Shown: in pieces, positions 36,990 through 49,225 of the stretch
Numbering within the stretch: the stretch's first letter is position 1
How the letters are laid out: every line of letters begins with the position of its first letter
DNA from: Tachypleus tridentatus
Lineage: Eukaryota > Arthropoda > Merostomata > Xiphosura > Limulidae
DNA: 64,000 bases
Reading direction: 5' to 3'
Assembly: GCF_004210375.1 (NCBI RefSeq)
Contig: NC_134830.1
Location: 169,081,874 to 169,145,873 of the forward strand
Translations under genes and position numbers: made by a program
The notes under the pieces: model-generated
Seen by the model: the letters and a program-made list of their open reading frames with translations, nothing else
What the model was told of the DNA's origin: nothing
Databases searched by the model: none

Positions 36990-37680
36990 AAGTATTTTTA
37001 TTGATTGTTAATTAAATTATCCTATAATAATGTACCACGCTGTCTTAAAATTGTGAAATGTAGTAAAGTATTTTCTGATAGCTGTTCTTATTGGTTGTTA
37101 ATTGGGTTCTCCTATAATACTTTACCAGGGTGTCTTAGGATTGCGAAATTTAGTAATGAACTATCTTATAAGTGTTCTTATTGGTTGTTAATTAGGTTCT
37201 CCTATAACACTGTACCAGGCTGTTTTAGAATTGTTAATTGTTGTTGAAACTTGTCTTGTAAGTGTTGTTATTGGTTGTTAAATAGTTTCTCCTATAATAT
37301 TGTACCAAGTTGTTTTAGAATTGTGAAATTTAATAAGGTAGTATCTTATAGTTGTTCTTATTGGTTGTTAATTAAATTATCCTACAATACTGTACCACGT
37401 TGTCTTAAAATTGTGAAATGTGGTAAAGTATTATCTGATAGGTGTGTTATTGGTTGTTAATTAGGTTCTCCTATAATACTGTACCAGGCTGTTTTAGAAT
37501 TGTGAAATGTAGTTGAGTATTGTTTTATAAGTGTTCTTATTGGTTGTTAATTAGGTTCTCCTATAATACTGTACCAGGCTGTTTTAGAATTGTGATGTGT
37601 AGTAATGTACTATCTTATGTGTTCTTATTGGTTGTTAAGTAGGTTCTCCTACAATACTGTACCAAGTTCTCTTAGGATTG
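36990..37680. repeat. 90-bp minisatellite, about 7.6 units (unit 2)
   Basis: Unit for unit it matches the unit 1 minisatellite, including individual variant repeats, so the two arrays were duplicated as blocks and not expanded independently. Confidence 0.93.
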
Positions 37681-37681
37681 T

Positions 37682-37912
37682 GGTTTGGTTTGTTATGAAT
37701 TTCGCGCAAAGCGACATCAAGGTTGTCTGTTCTACCCTTTCGTAATTTAGCAGTGAATGACTAGAGGAAAGGCAGTTAGTCCTCACTACTTACCGCCAAC
37801 TCTTAGGCTACTCTTTAAGCGCTGAATAGTGGAATTGACCGTCACTTTATACTGTCCCCACTGCTGAAAGGAAGATTCTGCGTGGTGAGGCGGAGATTCG
37901 AACCCTAAATCT
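37682..37912 (-). mobile_element. SINE family 1 remnant inside unit 2
   Basis: Nearly identical to the copy at 32,300-32,530 and at the same place in the unit. Confidence 0.85.
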
Positions 37913-39115
37913 GTGTATAAAAAAAGTAGGAAACTTTTTTTGTATTCCAGAAAATGTTCCATTTTTGCGTGAAGTTCCTTAGAAATGACTTTTAAAATGT
38001 GTTTCTGTAAATTAGTCATTCTAGTACGACAGCACACGCTAGAAGATTCACTGTTGCTGATACAATACAACCAAAACTTAATGTGCAAGAAATATTATGT
38101 GGTATTGTTTAAAATCTAACGCGAATCACCAGCATTGAAATTCACATCCTCCAGAAGGCCAATTGAAACCTGTATGCTTGTAATAATATATCAGACCACT
38201 AATTACCAAAATAAGAGAAATATTCGTTTTCGCTTAAATACTATATCATCTGTATTTGAACCATCGTTCGTTACTTTATCTTTTGTATTATTTTCGCCAA
38301 ACATACTGAAATACTTAAATGTCCTCATGTAGCTGTGATGTAACAAGTCCCTTTAATTTAATATAGTAATGGACTAGAATTTCTTAAAGACGTTGTTTTA
38401 CATTCGACACTGCAAATCAAGCGACGCAAGTGAAAATAAGAATGCCCTCTTAGGTTAGGCCTACTATCACTACCCTCCAAACAATCTAACAGTGACGTGG
38501 CGCGGATATGGTCGTATACACTCAGTGAACAAAAAGAAACACTATTCGTGTACCCTGATTTACTAACTCACACACACAACATGATATTGTCACAGTTTTA
38601 CAAACTTTAAGAAAATTTGTACATAATAAGTACACATCGAAACAACCATTTGAACGATACGAGGATTTGAACTGGCCAGTTTTGAGTTATGAAACTCCGC
38701 GATATTTCGAACGAAAAGCTTGACGAGTATGAAAAGTTTTATTGTACAGCGTCACTAACAAACAGGTATGGCTATTTCTTTATTTGGAACAGTGCATAGA
38801 GAAAACTATGTAACGCAGAGACAAAAATTTTGTAAAATGCACGAAGTGTGTTCCAGTGGCTTGTCTTCAATTAATTCCAAATTATATAATTATTAAGATT
38901 CATTTAACTTGATTAGTTTCCAGTGACTAGAGTTTTACGTATTTAGTTGAGAAGAAATTCCACTTTTCGATATTTGAATCACAGATTCGAGACAAGCATT
39001 CAAGTAATTTCGAAAAAAAATTGTGAATTATCTTTTTTTCCCTCCAACGTAAAATTATGTTAACAATCTCAGTCACCGTTTATGATGTTGGCACACTAGA
39101 CAAACGAACACACAT

Positions 39116-39187
39116 AGGGGGCGCCCGGGATTGAACCAGGGACCTCTCGATCTGCAGTCGAATGCTCTACCACTGAGCTACACCCCC
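39116..39187 (-). tRNA. tRNA-Cys (anticodon GCA), unit 2
   Basis: The 72-nt cloverleaf folds fully: acceptor GGGGGTG/CGCCCCC with one G-U pair, D arm GCTC..GAGC, anticodon arm TTCGA-CTGCAGA-TCGAG, and T arm CCTGG-TTCAATC-CCGGG, with discriminator U. The anticodon GCA reads cysteine codons UGC/UGU. The internal A box (TAGCTCAGTGGT) and B box (GGTTCAATCCC) are intact. The nearest downstream T run on the transcribed strand (TTTT near 39,051) is about 60 nt away, so termination may be inefficient. It is one of three copies carried by the tandem units. Confidence 0.9.
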
Positions 39188-39758
39188 TCGATTATTTATT
39201 TCTAACAGTTAAGATAAAGTACATGAATTTGAAACCATATTCTTGAGATTTTTTTTCCTTGGTAGTGATGAACGTTTGAAATTATTTCAAGTGGTACCTA
39301 TGAAGGAAGTTCCTTGAAAGTTCTTACAGAGATGACATTCAACTGAACAAGTAGGCTTATCATAATGTTTAGTACATAACATAACATGCAAATGTTACAT
39401 GATTTACTTGACACTTAATATTTATTGGTCTCAGGAAGATATCATACTGTGACTCTTTGTTTTCGCGTTTGTAATACTTTCGACCTATGAGTATAAAGTC
39501 CAATGCCACCTGATTTGTTGACATACGTATATATAATAACAAGTAATCAACAGAAACTGAATTAAACGAAATCACGTGACGGTGTTTCGATTATCTCTAT
39601 TCGTACATTTGGGAAGGAGAGGCCACGGGTTTTTTAGGAAGTGCCATCAAACATTTTATTTTGTATATGGTGTCAGAGGCCAGAAATTTAGGGGACTCCA
39701 CTTGCAATCTGATAGTTGCGGAATCGAATCTCCGTCACACCCAAAATAGTCGCCCTTT

Positions 39759-41324
39759 CATATATATGTAAAAACGGCTCGTTTTGGTTGAGAAAAATTT
39801 TTACGTAGAGGAGCGAACAACGTTTCGATATTCTTCTGTCATCGTCAGGTTCACAAAGAAAGGAACAGGTAACTGACCGGAAACTGACCACATGTTTGAA
39901 AGGGGTTGTGCAACTGAGTGTCGGAATGTAGAGGACGTGTTTAGATGTTTGAATATATAAGTTTATCTTATTTATTTTATTATTATTGTTTATTATATTA
40001 TTTTTAAAATAAGTGTAAAGGTTTATCTTTGGCTTGAGTTGTTGAATTAGTAAGACTTCTTTAATTTTGCGTTTGTTTATGTTTGTTTCTTTATTTAGTA
40101 TTTGGGCGTTTTCTATGGGTATGTTGTGTTTATTTCATTTCCAGTGTTCGAGAACGTGTGAAGATGAATTTTTATGTTCTTTGAATCTGGTTTCCATTTT
40201 ACTACTTGTTCCTCCAACATAGAAGTCGTGGCAGTTATCACATTGTATTTTATAAATAATGTTGGTGTGGTCTTTGTCAGTGTAGCTTTCACATAGTATA
40301 GAACTCAGTTTTGTGCCTGGTTTTTGAATAAATTTGGTATTAACTGGAATGTCATATTTTGTTACTAGTTTTTTGCCAGATGTTGGCTATTTGTCTGCTG
40401 ATGTCGGGAATATATGGTATGTAGCAGTATATGGTTTCGAAATTTTTTGATTCGTGAGATATATTTACTTTTGTTGGTTGATTTTGCTTTCTGTCTAGGT
40501 GTGTGCGTGTAAAGTTTTCTACGGTTTGTGGAGGAATCTTACTGATAATGATGAAGTATTGTTTTATTTTATTTAATACATCGTTAATTTTATCTGGTGA
40601 GCACAGTTCTATGGTTGTGTTTATTTGGTTTCTTAGTATGTTGAGTTTTGTTTTGTTTCATGTGCTGAGTCCCAAGGAATGTGTAGTCCAGTATGGGTGA
40701 TTTTTCGGTGGATTTCTGTTTTAAATTGTGTATCGGTTCTTGTAATTTTGAGGTTAAGAAAACATATTTGATTGCTTTCTTCCTGTTCACATGTGAAATT
40801 AATGTTGGGATGTATAGAGTTAATGTGATTGAAACAAGTAAGTGTGTGTTCTGTAGATCTGAATCCTGCAACCTTGTCATCTACATATTTGTCTGTACCA
40901 GTATAGTGGTGGATGTAATGCTGTGTTAATTGCTTGTGTTTCAATTTGTGTCATAAAAGTATTGACCAGAGCTGGTGATACTGCCTTGCCCATGCATAGG
41001 CCATTTGTTTGTATATAGATGTGGTTGTTGAACATGAAGTTTGTCTTCATCGTGGTGAATTCTATGAGGGTTGCTAATTGGTTGTTGGGAATGTCTATAG
41101 ATAAATAATAAATAATATAAAATTATATATTCAAACATCTAAGCACACCCTCTACATTCCAACACTCAGTTACACAACCCCTTTCAAACATGTGATTAGC
41201 CTCCGGTCAGTTACCTCTTCCTTTCTTTGTGAACCTTACGATGACCGAAGAAGGTCGAAACGTTGTTCGCTCCTCTACTTAAAAAATTTTCTCAACGCAA
41301 ACGAGCCGTTTTTACATATATATG
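39759..41324 (-). mobile_element. Penelope-like retroelement, truncated, in unit 3
   Basis: Inverted ends and partial RT/GIY-YIG content as in unit 2, with which it shares the KYVDD variant. It is broken and 5'-truncated in the same way as the other copies. Confidence 0.88.
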
Positions 41325-42359
41325 AATATTCCATTGTTGCCTTGACTCACAGATGACCAAAATTAGTCCACCAGTGATAAAGTTATATTTCTATGTCAGC
41401 ATAAGCTTAATATAAAAAAGTATATTTCTATAACTACTGACAGACATTTTGAAATTGTAAGTTTTGACGCGATTCAATGTCACGAAAATTCGGCTAGAAA
41501 TTTTCAAAGAAAATACAGTCATCTTTTCACAGCTAACTCCTACCTCGCTTCCGCTAACGGTTTTCTGGGGCGTGCGTGACATTTCCAGTTAGTTACTAAC
41601 TTGTGATTTCGAGACTATTCCACTGTGACGTAAGCAGTCACGTAGCACAAAATGAAGCTAATGCTATAGCGTTTGTCTTCCCTTAAGACTTATCTAATTT
41701 ATCTTACGCCTTTTCTAGGTTAATCCAAACTTGGTATTTCTAGTTGGTTACCAACTTATAATTTCGAGACGATTCAATTCCGTGTCATACACACATGAAA
41801 CAAAAAAAGAAATGGATCTTAGTTCTCTAATTCTAGAAGAAAAAAACATACGAAAGACTACAGAAGTGTATTATAACCATAATAAATATAGTAATATTAT
41901 CCTAGTTATTTCAGATCCGTATTATTATAAACATTATGAAAGAATTTTCCGTCACTAATAGTCGTACACGAATGCTGTAAGTCTTGACTTATATATTCGA
42001 GGACTGAATAAACAGAACATGGGGTTAGAATTTATAGACAAGGAGACTGAAATAGGAAAGTAAAATAGTCTTCAAAGTTTAAAGTGTACGTAAAGAAAGC
42101 GACCAGATTCATTTTATTTCGTTTATGATTATTAAGTTTCAACGTTTGCCAAATACTTGGAAAAGAATTAAAAACTCCACTTAGAAACTTGTCTTTTTAT
42201 TTGGTAACAATCGGAATAAAAGAATACTATATGAAATTATAACAAGCTATGAATAAAATGATGTACTTTCTTCACTAGGGGAGAAAAGTTTGATTTCGAA
42301 ATTCTTCACGTTTGGTGTGAAATGCTAGGAATTGTGAATAGTAGTAAATTGCAACCTTA

Positions 42360-42850
42360 CAAGAAGTATTTTTATTGATTGTTAATTAAATTATCCTATA
42401 ATAATGTACCACGCTGTCTTAAAATTGTGAAATGTGGTAAAGTATTATCTGATAGGTGTGTTATTGGTTGTTAATTATTATAATGACCAGGTGTTTGTTA
42501 TTAGTTGAGTATTGTTTTTAAGTGTTCTTATTGGTTCTCTCCTATACTGTACCATACTGTTACAAATTTGTCAGTTGTTATTGTTGTTAAATAGTTTCTC
42601 CTATAAATTGTACCAAGTTGTTTTAGAATTGTGAAATTTAATGTAGTATCTTATAGTTGTTCTTATTGGTTGTTAATTAAATTATCCCACAATACTGTAC
42701 CACGCTGTCTTAAAATTGTGAAATGTGGTAAAGTATTATCTGATAGGTGTGTATTGGTTGTTAATTAGGTTCTCCAATACTGTACCAGGCTGCAGAATTG
42801 TGAAATGTAGTTGAGTATTGTTTATAAGTGTTCTTATTGGTTGTTGGTTT
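42360..42850. repeat. Degraded 90-bp minisatellite (unit 3)
   Basis: About five to six units are recognisable, with frequent short deletions (for example GTTCTCTCCTATACTGTACC). The degradation is confined to this block. Confidence 0.8.
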
Positions 42851-43080
42851 GGTTTGTTATGATACTGTCGCGCAAAGCTTAGGATTGTGGTTTGTCTGTT
42901 CTACCCAAAGCGTAATTTAGCAGTGAATGACTAGAGGAAAGGCAGTTAGTCCTCACTACTTACCGCCAACTCTTAGGCTACTCTTTAAGCGCTGAATAGT
43001 GGAATTGACCGTCACTTTACACTATCCCCACTGCTGAAAGGAAGATTCTGCGTGGTGAGGCGGAGATTCGAACCCTAAAT
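42841..43080 (-). mobile_element. SINE family 1 remnant inside unit 3
   Basis: Same remnant as in units 1, 2 and 4. Its first 60-80 bases are rearranged (GATACTGTCGCGCAAAGCTT). The remainder from CGTAATTTAGCAGTGAATGA is intact. Confidence 0.8.
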
Positions 43081-44301
43081 CTGTGTATAAAAAAGTAGGA
43101 AATTTTTTTTGTATTCCAGAAAATGTTCCATTTTTGCGTGAAGTTTCTTAGAAATGACTTTTAAAATGTGTTTCTGTAAATTAGTCATTCTAGTACGACA
43201 GCACACGCTAGAAGATTCACTGTTGCTGATACAATACAACCAAAACTTAATGTGCAAGAAATATTATGTGGTATTGTTTAAAATCTAACGCGAATCACCA
43301 GCATTGAAATTCACATCCTCCAGAAGGCCAATTGAAACCTGTATGCTTGTAATAATATATCAGACCACTAATTACCAAAATAAGAGAAATATTCGTTTTC
43401 GCTTAAATACTATATCATCTGTATTTGAACCATCGTTCGTTACTTTACCTTTTGTATTATCTTTCGCCAAACATACTGAAATACTTAAATCTCCTTATGT
43501 AGCTGTGATGTAACAAGTCCTTTCAATTTAATATAGTAATGGACCAGATTTTCTTAAAGACGTTGTTTTACATTCCACACTGCAAATCAAGCGACGCAAG
43601 GGAAAATAAGAATGCCCTCTTAGGTTAGGCCTACTATCACTACCCTCCAAACAAACTAACAGTGACGTGGCGCGGATATGGTCGTATACACTCAGTGTAC
43701 AAAAAGAAACACTATTCGTGTACCCTGATTTACTAACTCACACACACAACATGATATTGTCACAGTTTTACAAACTTTAAGAAAATTTGTACATAATAAG
43801 TACACATCGAAACAACCATTTGAATGATACGAGGATTTGGACTGGCGAGTTTTGAGTTATGAAATTCCGCGATATTTCGAACGAAAAGCTTGACGAGTAT
43901 GAAAAGTTTTATTGTACAGCGTCACTAACAAACAGGTATGGCTATTTCTTTATTTGGAACAGTGCATAGAGAAAACTATGTAACCCAGAGACAAAAATTT
44001 TGTAAAATGCACGAATAAAACATCGTGAGAAGTGTGTTCCAGTGGCTTGTTTTCAATTAATTCTAATTTATATAATTATTAAGATTCATTTAACTTGATT
44101 AGTTTCCAGTGACTAGAGTTTTACGTATTTAGTTGAGAAGATATTCCACTTTTCGATATTTGAATCACAGATTCGAGACAAGCATTCAAGTGATTTCGAT
44201 AAAAATTGTGAATTATCTTCCTTTCACCCTCCAACGTAAAATGATGTTAACATCTCAATCACCGTTTATGATGTTGGTACACTAGATAATGGAACACACA
44301 T

Positions 44302-44373
44302 AGGGGGCGCCCGGGATTGAACCAGGGACCTCTCGATCTGCAGTCGAATGCTCTACCACTGAGCTACACCCCC
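44302..44373 (-). tRNA. tRNA-Cys (anticodon GCA), unit 3
   Basis: It has the same 72-nt sequence and fold as the copy at 39,116, with acceptor, D, anticodon and T arms intact and one extra C just upstream of the 5' end. Flanking sequence matches unit 2, so both are products of unit amplification. Confidence 0.9.
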
Positions 44374-44943
44374 CTCGATTATTTATTTCTAACAGTTAAG
44401 ATAAAGTACATGAATTTGAAACCATATTCTTGAGATTTTCTTCGTTAGTAGTGATGAACGTTTGAAATTATTTCAAGTGGTACCTATGAAGGAAGTTCCT
44501 TGAAAGTTCTTACAGAGATGACATTCAACTGAACAAGTAGGCTTATCATAATGTTTAGCACATAACATAACATGCAAATGTTACATGATTTACTTGACAC
44601 TTAATGTTTATTGGTATCAGGAAGATATAATACTGTGACTCTTTGTTTTCGCGTTTGTAATACTTTCGACCTATGAGTATAAAGTCCAATGCCACCTGAT
44701 TTGTTGACATACGTATATATAATAACAAGTAATCAACAGAAACTGAATTAAACGAAATCACGTGACGGTGTTTCGATTATCTCTATTCGTACATTTGGGA
44801 AGGAGAGGCCACGGGTTTTTAGGAAGTGCCATTAAACATGATATTTTGTATATGGTGTCAGAGGCCAGAAATTTAGGGGACTACACTTGTAATCTGATAG
44901 TTGCGGAATCGAATCTCCGTCACACCCAAAATAGTCGCCCTTT

Positions 44944-46495
44944 CATATATATGTAAAAACGGCTCGTTTTGGTTTAGAAAAATTTTTACGTAGAGGAGCG
45001 AACAACGTTTCGATATTCTTCGGTCATCGTCAGGTTCACAAAGAAAGGAAGAGGTAACTGACCGGAAACTGACCACATGTTTGACAGGGGTTGTGCAACT
45101 GAGTGTCGGAATGTAGAGGACGTGCTTAGATGTTTGAAGAAATAAGTTTATCTTATTTATTTTATTATTATTGTTTATTATATTATTTTTAAAATAAGTG
45201 TAAAGGTTTTACTTTGTATTGGTTTATATTGGGCTTGAGTTGTTGAATTAGTAAGACTCTTTAATTTTGCGTTTGTTTATGTTTGTTTCTTTATTTAGTA
45301 TTTGGGCGTTTTCTATGGGTATGTTGTGTTTATTTGCTTTCCAGTGTTCGAAAACGTGTGAAGCTGAATTTTTATGTTCTTTGAATCTGGTTTCCATTTT
45401 TCTACTTGTTCCTCCAACATAGAAGTCGTGGCAGTTATCACATTGTATTTTATAAATAATGTTGGTGTGGTCTTTGTCAGTTTTGTGCCTGGTTTTTGAA
45501 TAAATTTGGTATTAACTGGAATATCATATTTTGTTACTAGTTTTTCCAGATGTTGGTTATTTGTCTGCTGATGTCGGGAATATATGGTATGTAGCAGTAT
45601 ATGGTTTCGTAATTTTTTGATTCGTGAGATATATTTACTTTTGTTGGTTGATTTTACTTTCTGTCTAGGTGTGTGCGTGTTATGTTTTCTACAGTTTGTG
45701 GAGGAATCTTATTGATGTTGATGAAGTATTGTTTTATTTTATTTAATTCATCGTTAATTTTATGTGGTGAGCACAGTTCTATAGTTGCGTTTATTTGGTT
45801 TCTTAGTATGTTGAGTTTTTGTTTTGTTTCATGTGCTGAGTCCCAAGGAATGTGTAGTCCAGTATGGGTGATTTTTCGGTGGATTTCTCTTTTAAATTGT
45901 GTATCGGTTCTTGTAATTTTGAGGTTAAGAAATGATATTTGATTGCTTTCTTTCTGTTCACATGTGAAGTTAATGTTGGGATGTATAGAGTTAATGTGAT
46001 TGAAACAATTAAATGTGTGTTCTGTAGATCTGAATCCTGCAACCTTGTCATCTACATATCTGTCTGTACTAGTATAGTGGTGGATGTAATGCTGTGTTAA
46101 TTGCTTGTGTTTCAATTTGTGTCATAAAAGTATTGACCAGAGCTGGTGATACTGCCTTGCCCATGCATAGGCCATTTGTTTGTATATAGATGTGGTTGTT
46201 GAACATGGAGTTTGTCTTCATCGTGGTGAATTCTATGAGGGTTGCTAATTGGTTGTTGGGAATGTCTATAGATAAATAATAAATAATATAAAATTATATA
46301 TTCAAACATCTAAGCACACCCTCTACATTCCAACACTCAGTTACACAACCCCTTTCAAACATGTGATTAGCCTCCGGTCAGTTACCTCTTCCTTTCTTTG
46401 TGAACCTTACGATGACCGAAGAAGGTCGAAACGTTGTTCGCTCCTCTACTTAAAAAATTTTCTCAACGCAAACGAGCCGTTTTTACATATATATG
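44944..46495 (-). mobile_element. Penelope-like retroelement, truncated, in unit 4
   Basis: Inverted ends and the partial RT/GIY-YIG region as in the other units. Its sequence is closest to unit 1. It is broken. Confidence 0.87.
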
Positions 46496-47529
46496 AATAT
46501 TCCATTGTTGCCTTGACTCACAGATGACCAAAATTAGTCCACCAGTGATAAAGTTATATTTCTATGTCAGCATAAGCTCAATATAAAAAGTATATTTCTA
46601 TAACTACTGACAGAAATTTTGAAATTGTAAGCTTTGACGCGATTCAATGTCACGAAGATTCGGCTAGAAATTTTCAAAGAAAATAGTCATCTTCTCACAG
46701 CTAACTCCTACCTCACTTCCGCTAACGGTTTTCTGGGGCGTGCGTGACATTTCCAGTTAGTTACTAACTTCTGATTTCGAGACTATTCCACTGTGACGTA
46801 AGCAGTCACGTAGCACAAAATGAAACCAATGCTATAGCGTTTTTCTTTGCTTAAGACTTATCTAATTTATCTTACGCCTTTTCTAGGTTAATCCAAACGT
46901 GGCATTTCTAGTTGGTTACCAACTTATAATTTCGAGACCATTCAATTCCGTGTCACACACATGAAACAAAAAAAGAAATGGATCTTAGTTCTCTGATTCT
47001 AGAGGAAGAAAACATACGAAAGACTAAAGAAGTGTATTATAACCATAATAAATATGGTAATATTATCCTAGTTATTTCAGATCCGTATTAGTATAAACGT
47101 TATGAAAGCAATTTACGTCACTAATAGCCGAACACGAATGCTGTAAGTCTTGACTTATATATTCAAAGACTGAATAAACAGAACATGGGGTTAGAATTTA
47201 TAGACAAGGAGACTGAAATAGGAAAGTAAAATAGTCTTCAAAGTTTAAAGTGTGCGTAAAGAAAGCGACCAGATTCATTTTATTTCGTTTATGATTATTA
47301 AGTTTCAACGTTTGCCAAATACTTGGAAAAGAATTAAAAATTCCACTTAGAAACTTGTCTTTTTATTTGGTAAAAATCGGAATAAAAGAATACTATATGA
47401 AATTATAACAAGCTATGAATAAAATGAAGTACTTTCTTCACTAGGGGAGAAAAGTTTGATTTCGAAATTCTTCACGTTTGGTGTGAAATGCTAGGAATTG
47501 TGAAAAGTAGTAAATTGCAACCTTAGAAG

Positions 47530-47769
47530 AAGTATTTTTATTGATTGTTAATTAAATTATCCTATAATAATGTACCACGCTGTCTTAAAATTGTGAAATG
47601 TAGTAAAGTATTATCTGATAGCTGTTCTTATTGGTTGTTAATTAGGTTCTCCTATAATACTGTACCATGCTGTTTTAGAATTGTGAAATGTAGTAATGTA
47701 CTATGTTATGTGTTCTTATTGGTTGTTAAGTAGATTCTCCTACAATACTGTGCCAAGCTGTCTGAGGAT
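47530..47769. repeat. 90-bp minisatellite, about 2.7 units (unit 4)
   Basis: The shortest version of the array. It joins the first and last repeat types seen in units 1 and 2, as if the middle had been removed. Confidence 0.88.
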
Positions 47770-48003
47770 TGTGGTTTGGTTTGTTATGAATTTCGCGCAA
47801 AGCGACATCAAGGTTGTCTGTTCTACCATTTCGTAATTTAGCAGTGAATGACTAGAAGAAAAGCATTTAGTCCTCACTACTTACCGCCAACTCTTAGGCT
47901 ACTCTTTAACAGATGAATAGTGGAATTGACCATCACTTTATACTGTCCCCACTGCTGAAAGGAAGATTGTGTGTGGTGAGGCGGAGATTCGAACTCAAAA
48001 TCT
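47770..48003 (-). mobile_element. SINE family 1 remnant inside unit 4
   Basis: Most diverged of the four equivalent remnants. It contains AATTTCGCGCAAAGCGACAT and GAGATTCGAACTC. Confidence 0.85.
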
Positions 48004-48120
48004 GTGTATAAAATCTTACCAACCCTACAGTTAAAAAAAAAAAGTAGTATTTTTTTTGTATTTCAGAAAATGTTCCATTTTTGCTTAGAAATGACTTTTA
48101 AAATGTGTTTCTGTAAATTA

Positions 48121-48435
48121 AATTTTAAAAGCGCCTCGTGTTTTTCGTGGTATATAAAATAAGTTTGTTTTTTTGTTTTTCCAAAACCATGAAGGCAATT
48201 TATTTTTCTTTCGAGAGTGAAAAAGGTAACAGAGCTACAGTTGTTATAAAATAGTTGCCCAAAGCTGTAAAATAATCTATTTATGCTTCAAATTTTGACA
48301 TGACAGACTGGGATTGTTACTGTTAGCCTTGTTTTAGTGCAAAACTACACAACAAAGTATGTGTCCACTGTGGGAGGTTGAGCCTCAAATTGTGGGAAGC
48401 TAATGTTTGTTTGTTTTTTTTAATTTGGGTTTTTG
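48121..48435. other. Right flank of the array
   Basis: AT-rich unique sequence with a possible family-3 SINE scrap at about 48,330-48,400 (GTGCAAAACTACACAACAAA). No gene. Confidence 0.45.
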
Positions 48436-48713
48436 GTTTTGGTTTGTTTTGAATTTCGCTAAAAGCTATACGAGGATTATCTGCACTAACCGTCCCTAAT
48501 TTAGCAGTGTAAGACTAGAGGGAAGGCAGGTAGTCATCGCCACCCACCGCTAACTCTTGGGATACTCTTTTACTAACGAATCGTGGTGTTCACCGTCACC
48601 TTATAAAGCCCCCACGGCTGTCTGGGCGAGAATTTTTCCTCTGACGGGAATTCCAACCTGTGACCCTCATATTACGAGTCGAGTGCCTTAACTACCTTGC
48701 TATGCCGAGCCCC
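48436..48713 (-). mobile_element. SINE family 1
   Basis: Near full-length minus-strand copy: tail TTTTGAATTTCGCTAAAAGC, central block, head GAGTCGAGTGCC. The B box is altered (ACGGGAATTCCAACC). Confidence 0.9.
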
Positions 48714-48726
48714 TTAATTTCGGAGT

Positions 48727-48857
48727 GTTGTTGTTGTTTTGAATTAAGCACAAAGCTACGTAATGGGCTATCTGTGCTCTGCCCATCGGGTATCGAAACC
48801 CGATTTTTAGCGTAGTGATTCCGCATACATACCCCTAAGCCACTGGGGGTGGGGCGA
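48727..48857 (-). mobile_element. SINE family 3, near full length
   Basis: On the minus strand the head CCCCAGTGGCTTAGGGG is followed by the B-box-like GGGTTTCGATACCC, the module GCACAGATAGCCCATTACGT and the tail GTGCTTAATTCAAAACAACA. It is a compact ~130-bp tRNA-derived SINE distinct from family 1. Confidence 0.85.
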
Positions 48858-48869
48858 TTTCGGAGTGAC

Positions 48870-49050
48870 AGAATGGAGGAAAGTCAACTAGTCAACAACA
48901 CTAATCCCTTAGCTACCAGGGTCGCCCAGGAGTTAGTTTGCAGTGAAAGTATTTGACTTGTTGCGTTCCCTCTAGTCTACTGCTTCTGAATTAGAAACAA
49001 CAAACGCAAATAGCCCTCTAATGGTTTGGCGAGAAATTCCAAATACAAAT
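48870..49050 (+). mobile_element. Old SINE family 1 remnant
   Basis: Recognisable only by CAGGAGTTAGTTTGCAGTGA-like, GTTCCCTCTAGTCTAC and AAATAGCCCTCTAATGGTTT words in the right order. Strongly diverged. Confidence 0.5.
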
Positions 49051-49225
49051 TAACTGTCATGAACTTGCTGAACGTTATTTTTACAGCGCAAATGATGGTT
49101 TTTTTTTTAATTGTCTCGCTTTATAGAGTAAAACTTTCCATTAAGGAAGATTTAATGTTATGATTGCCACCGACATTTTTAAATACGGTTGGCAAAATGT
49201 AATTGGCTGAATTGTCATAATCACA

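Larger units (their letters stand above)
34068..39437. repeat. Tandem macrosatellite unit 2 (5,370 bp)
   Basis: Same order of parts as unit 1. It shares the near-identical 90-bp minisatellite with unit 1. In the Penelope-like segment it instead shares diagnostic variants with unit 3 (KYVDD for RYVDD, CEQEESNQIC, and a shortened GTAAAGGTTTATCTTTGG). A 17-bp segment (AATAAAACATCGTGAGA) present in units 1 and 3 is missing here. Confidence 0.95.
39438..44623. repeat. Tandem macrosatellite unit 3 (5,186 bp), locally scrambled
   Basis: Same order of parts. The 90-bp minisatellite and the start of the SINE (about 42,430-42,920) are heavily gapped and partly reshuffled relative to units 1, 2 and 4, while sequence on either side is close to identical. 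The rest of the unit is well conserved. Confidence 0.93.
44624..48120. repeat. Tandem macrosatellite unit 4, partial (3,497 bp)
   Basis: It begins GATATAATACTGTGACTC and stops at GTGTTTCTGTAAATTA (48,120), inside the segment after the SINE remnant, so it lacks the tRNA-Cys portion. It is the most diverged unit. In the Penelope-like part it shares RYVDD and GGTTTTACTTTGTATTGG with unit 1. Confidence 0.94.
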
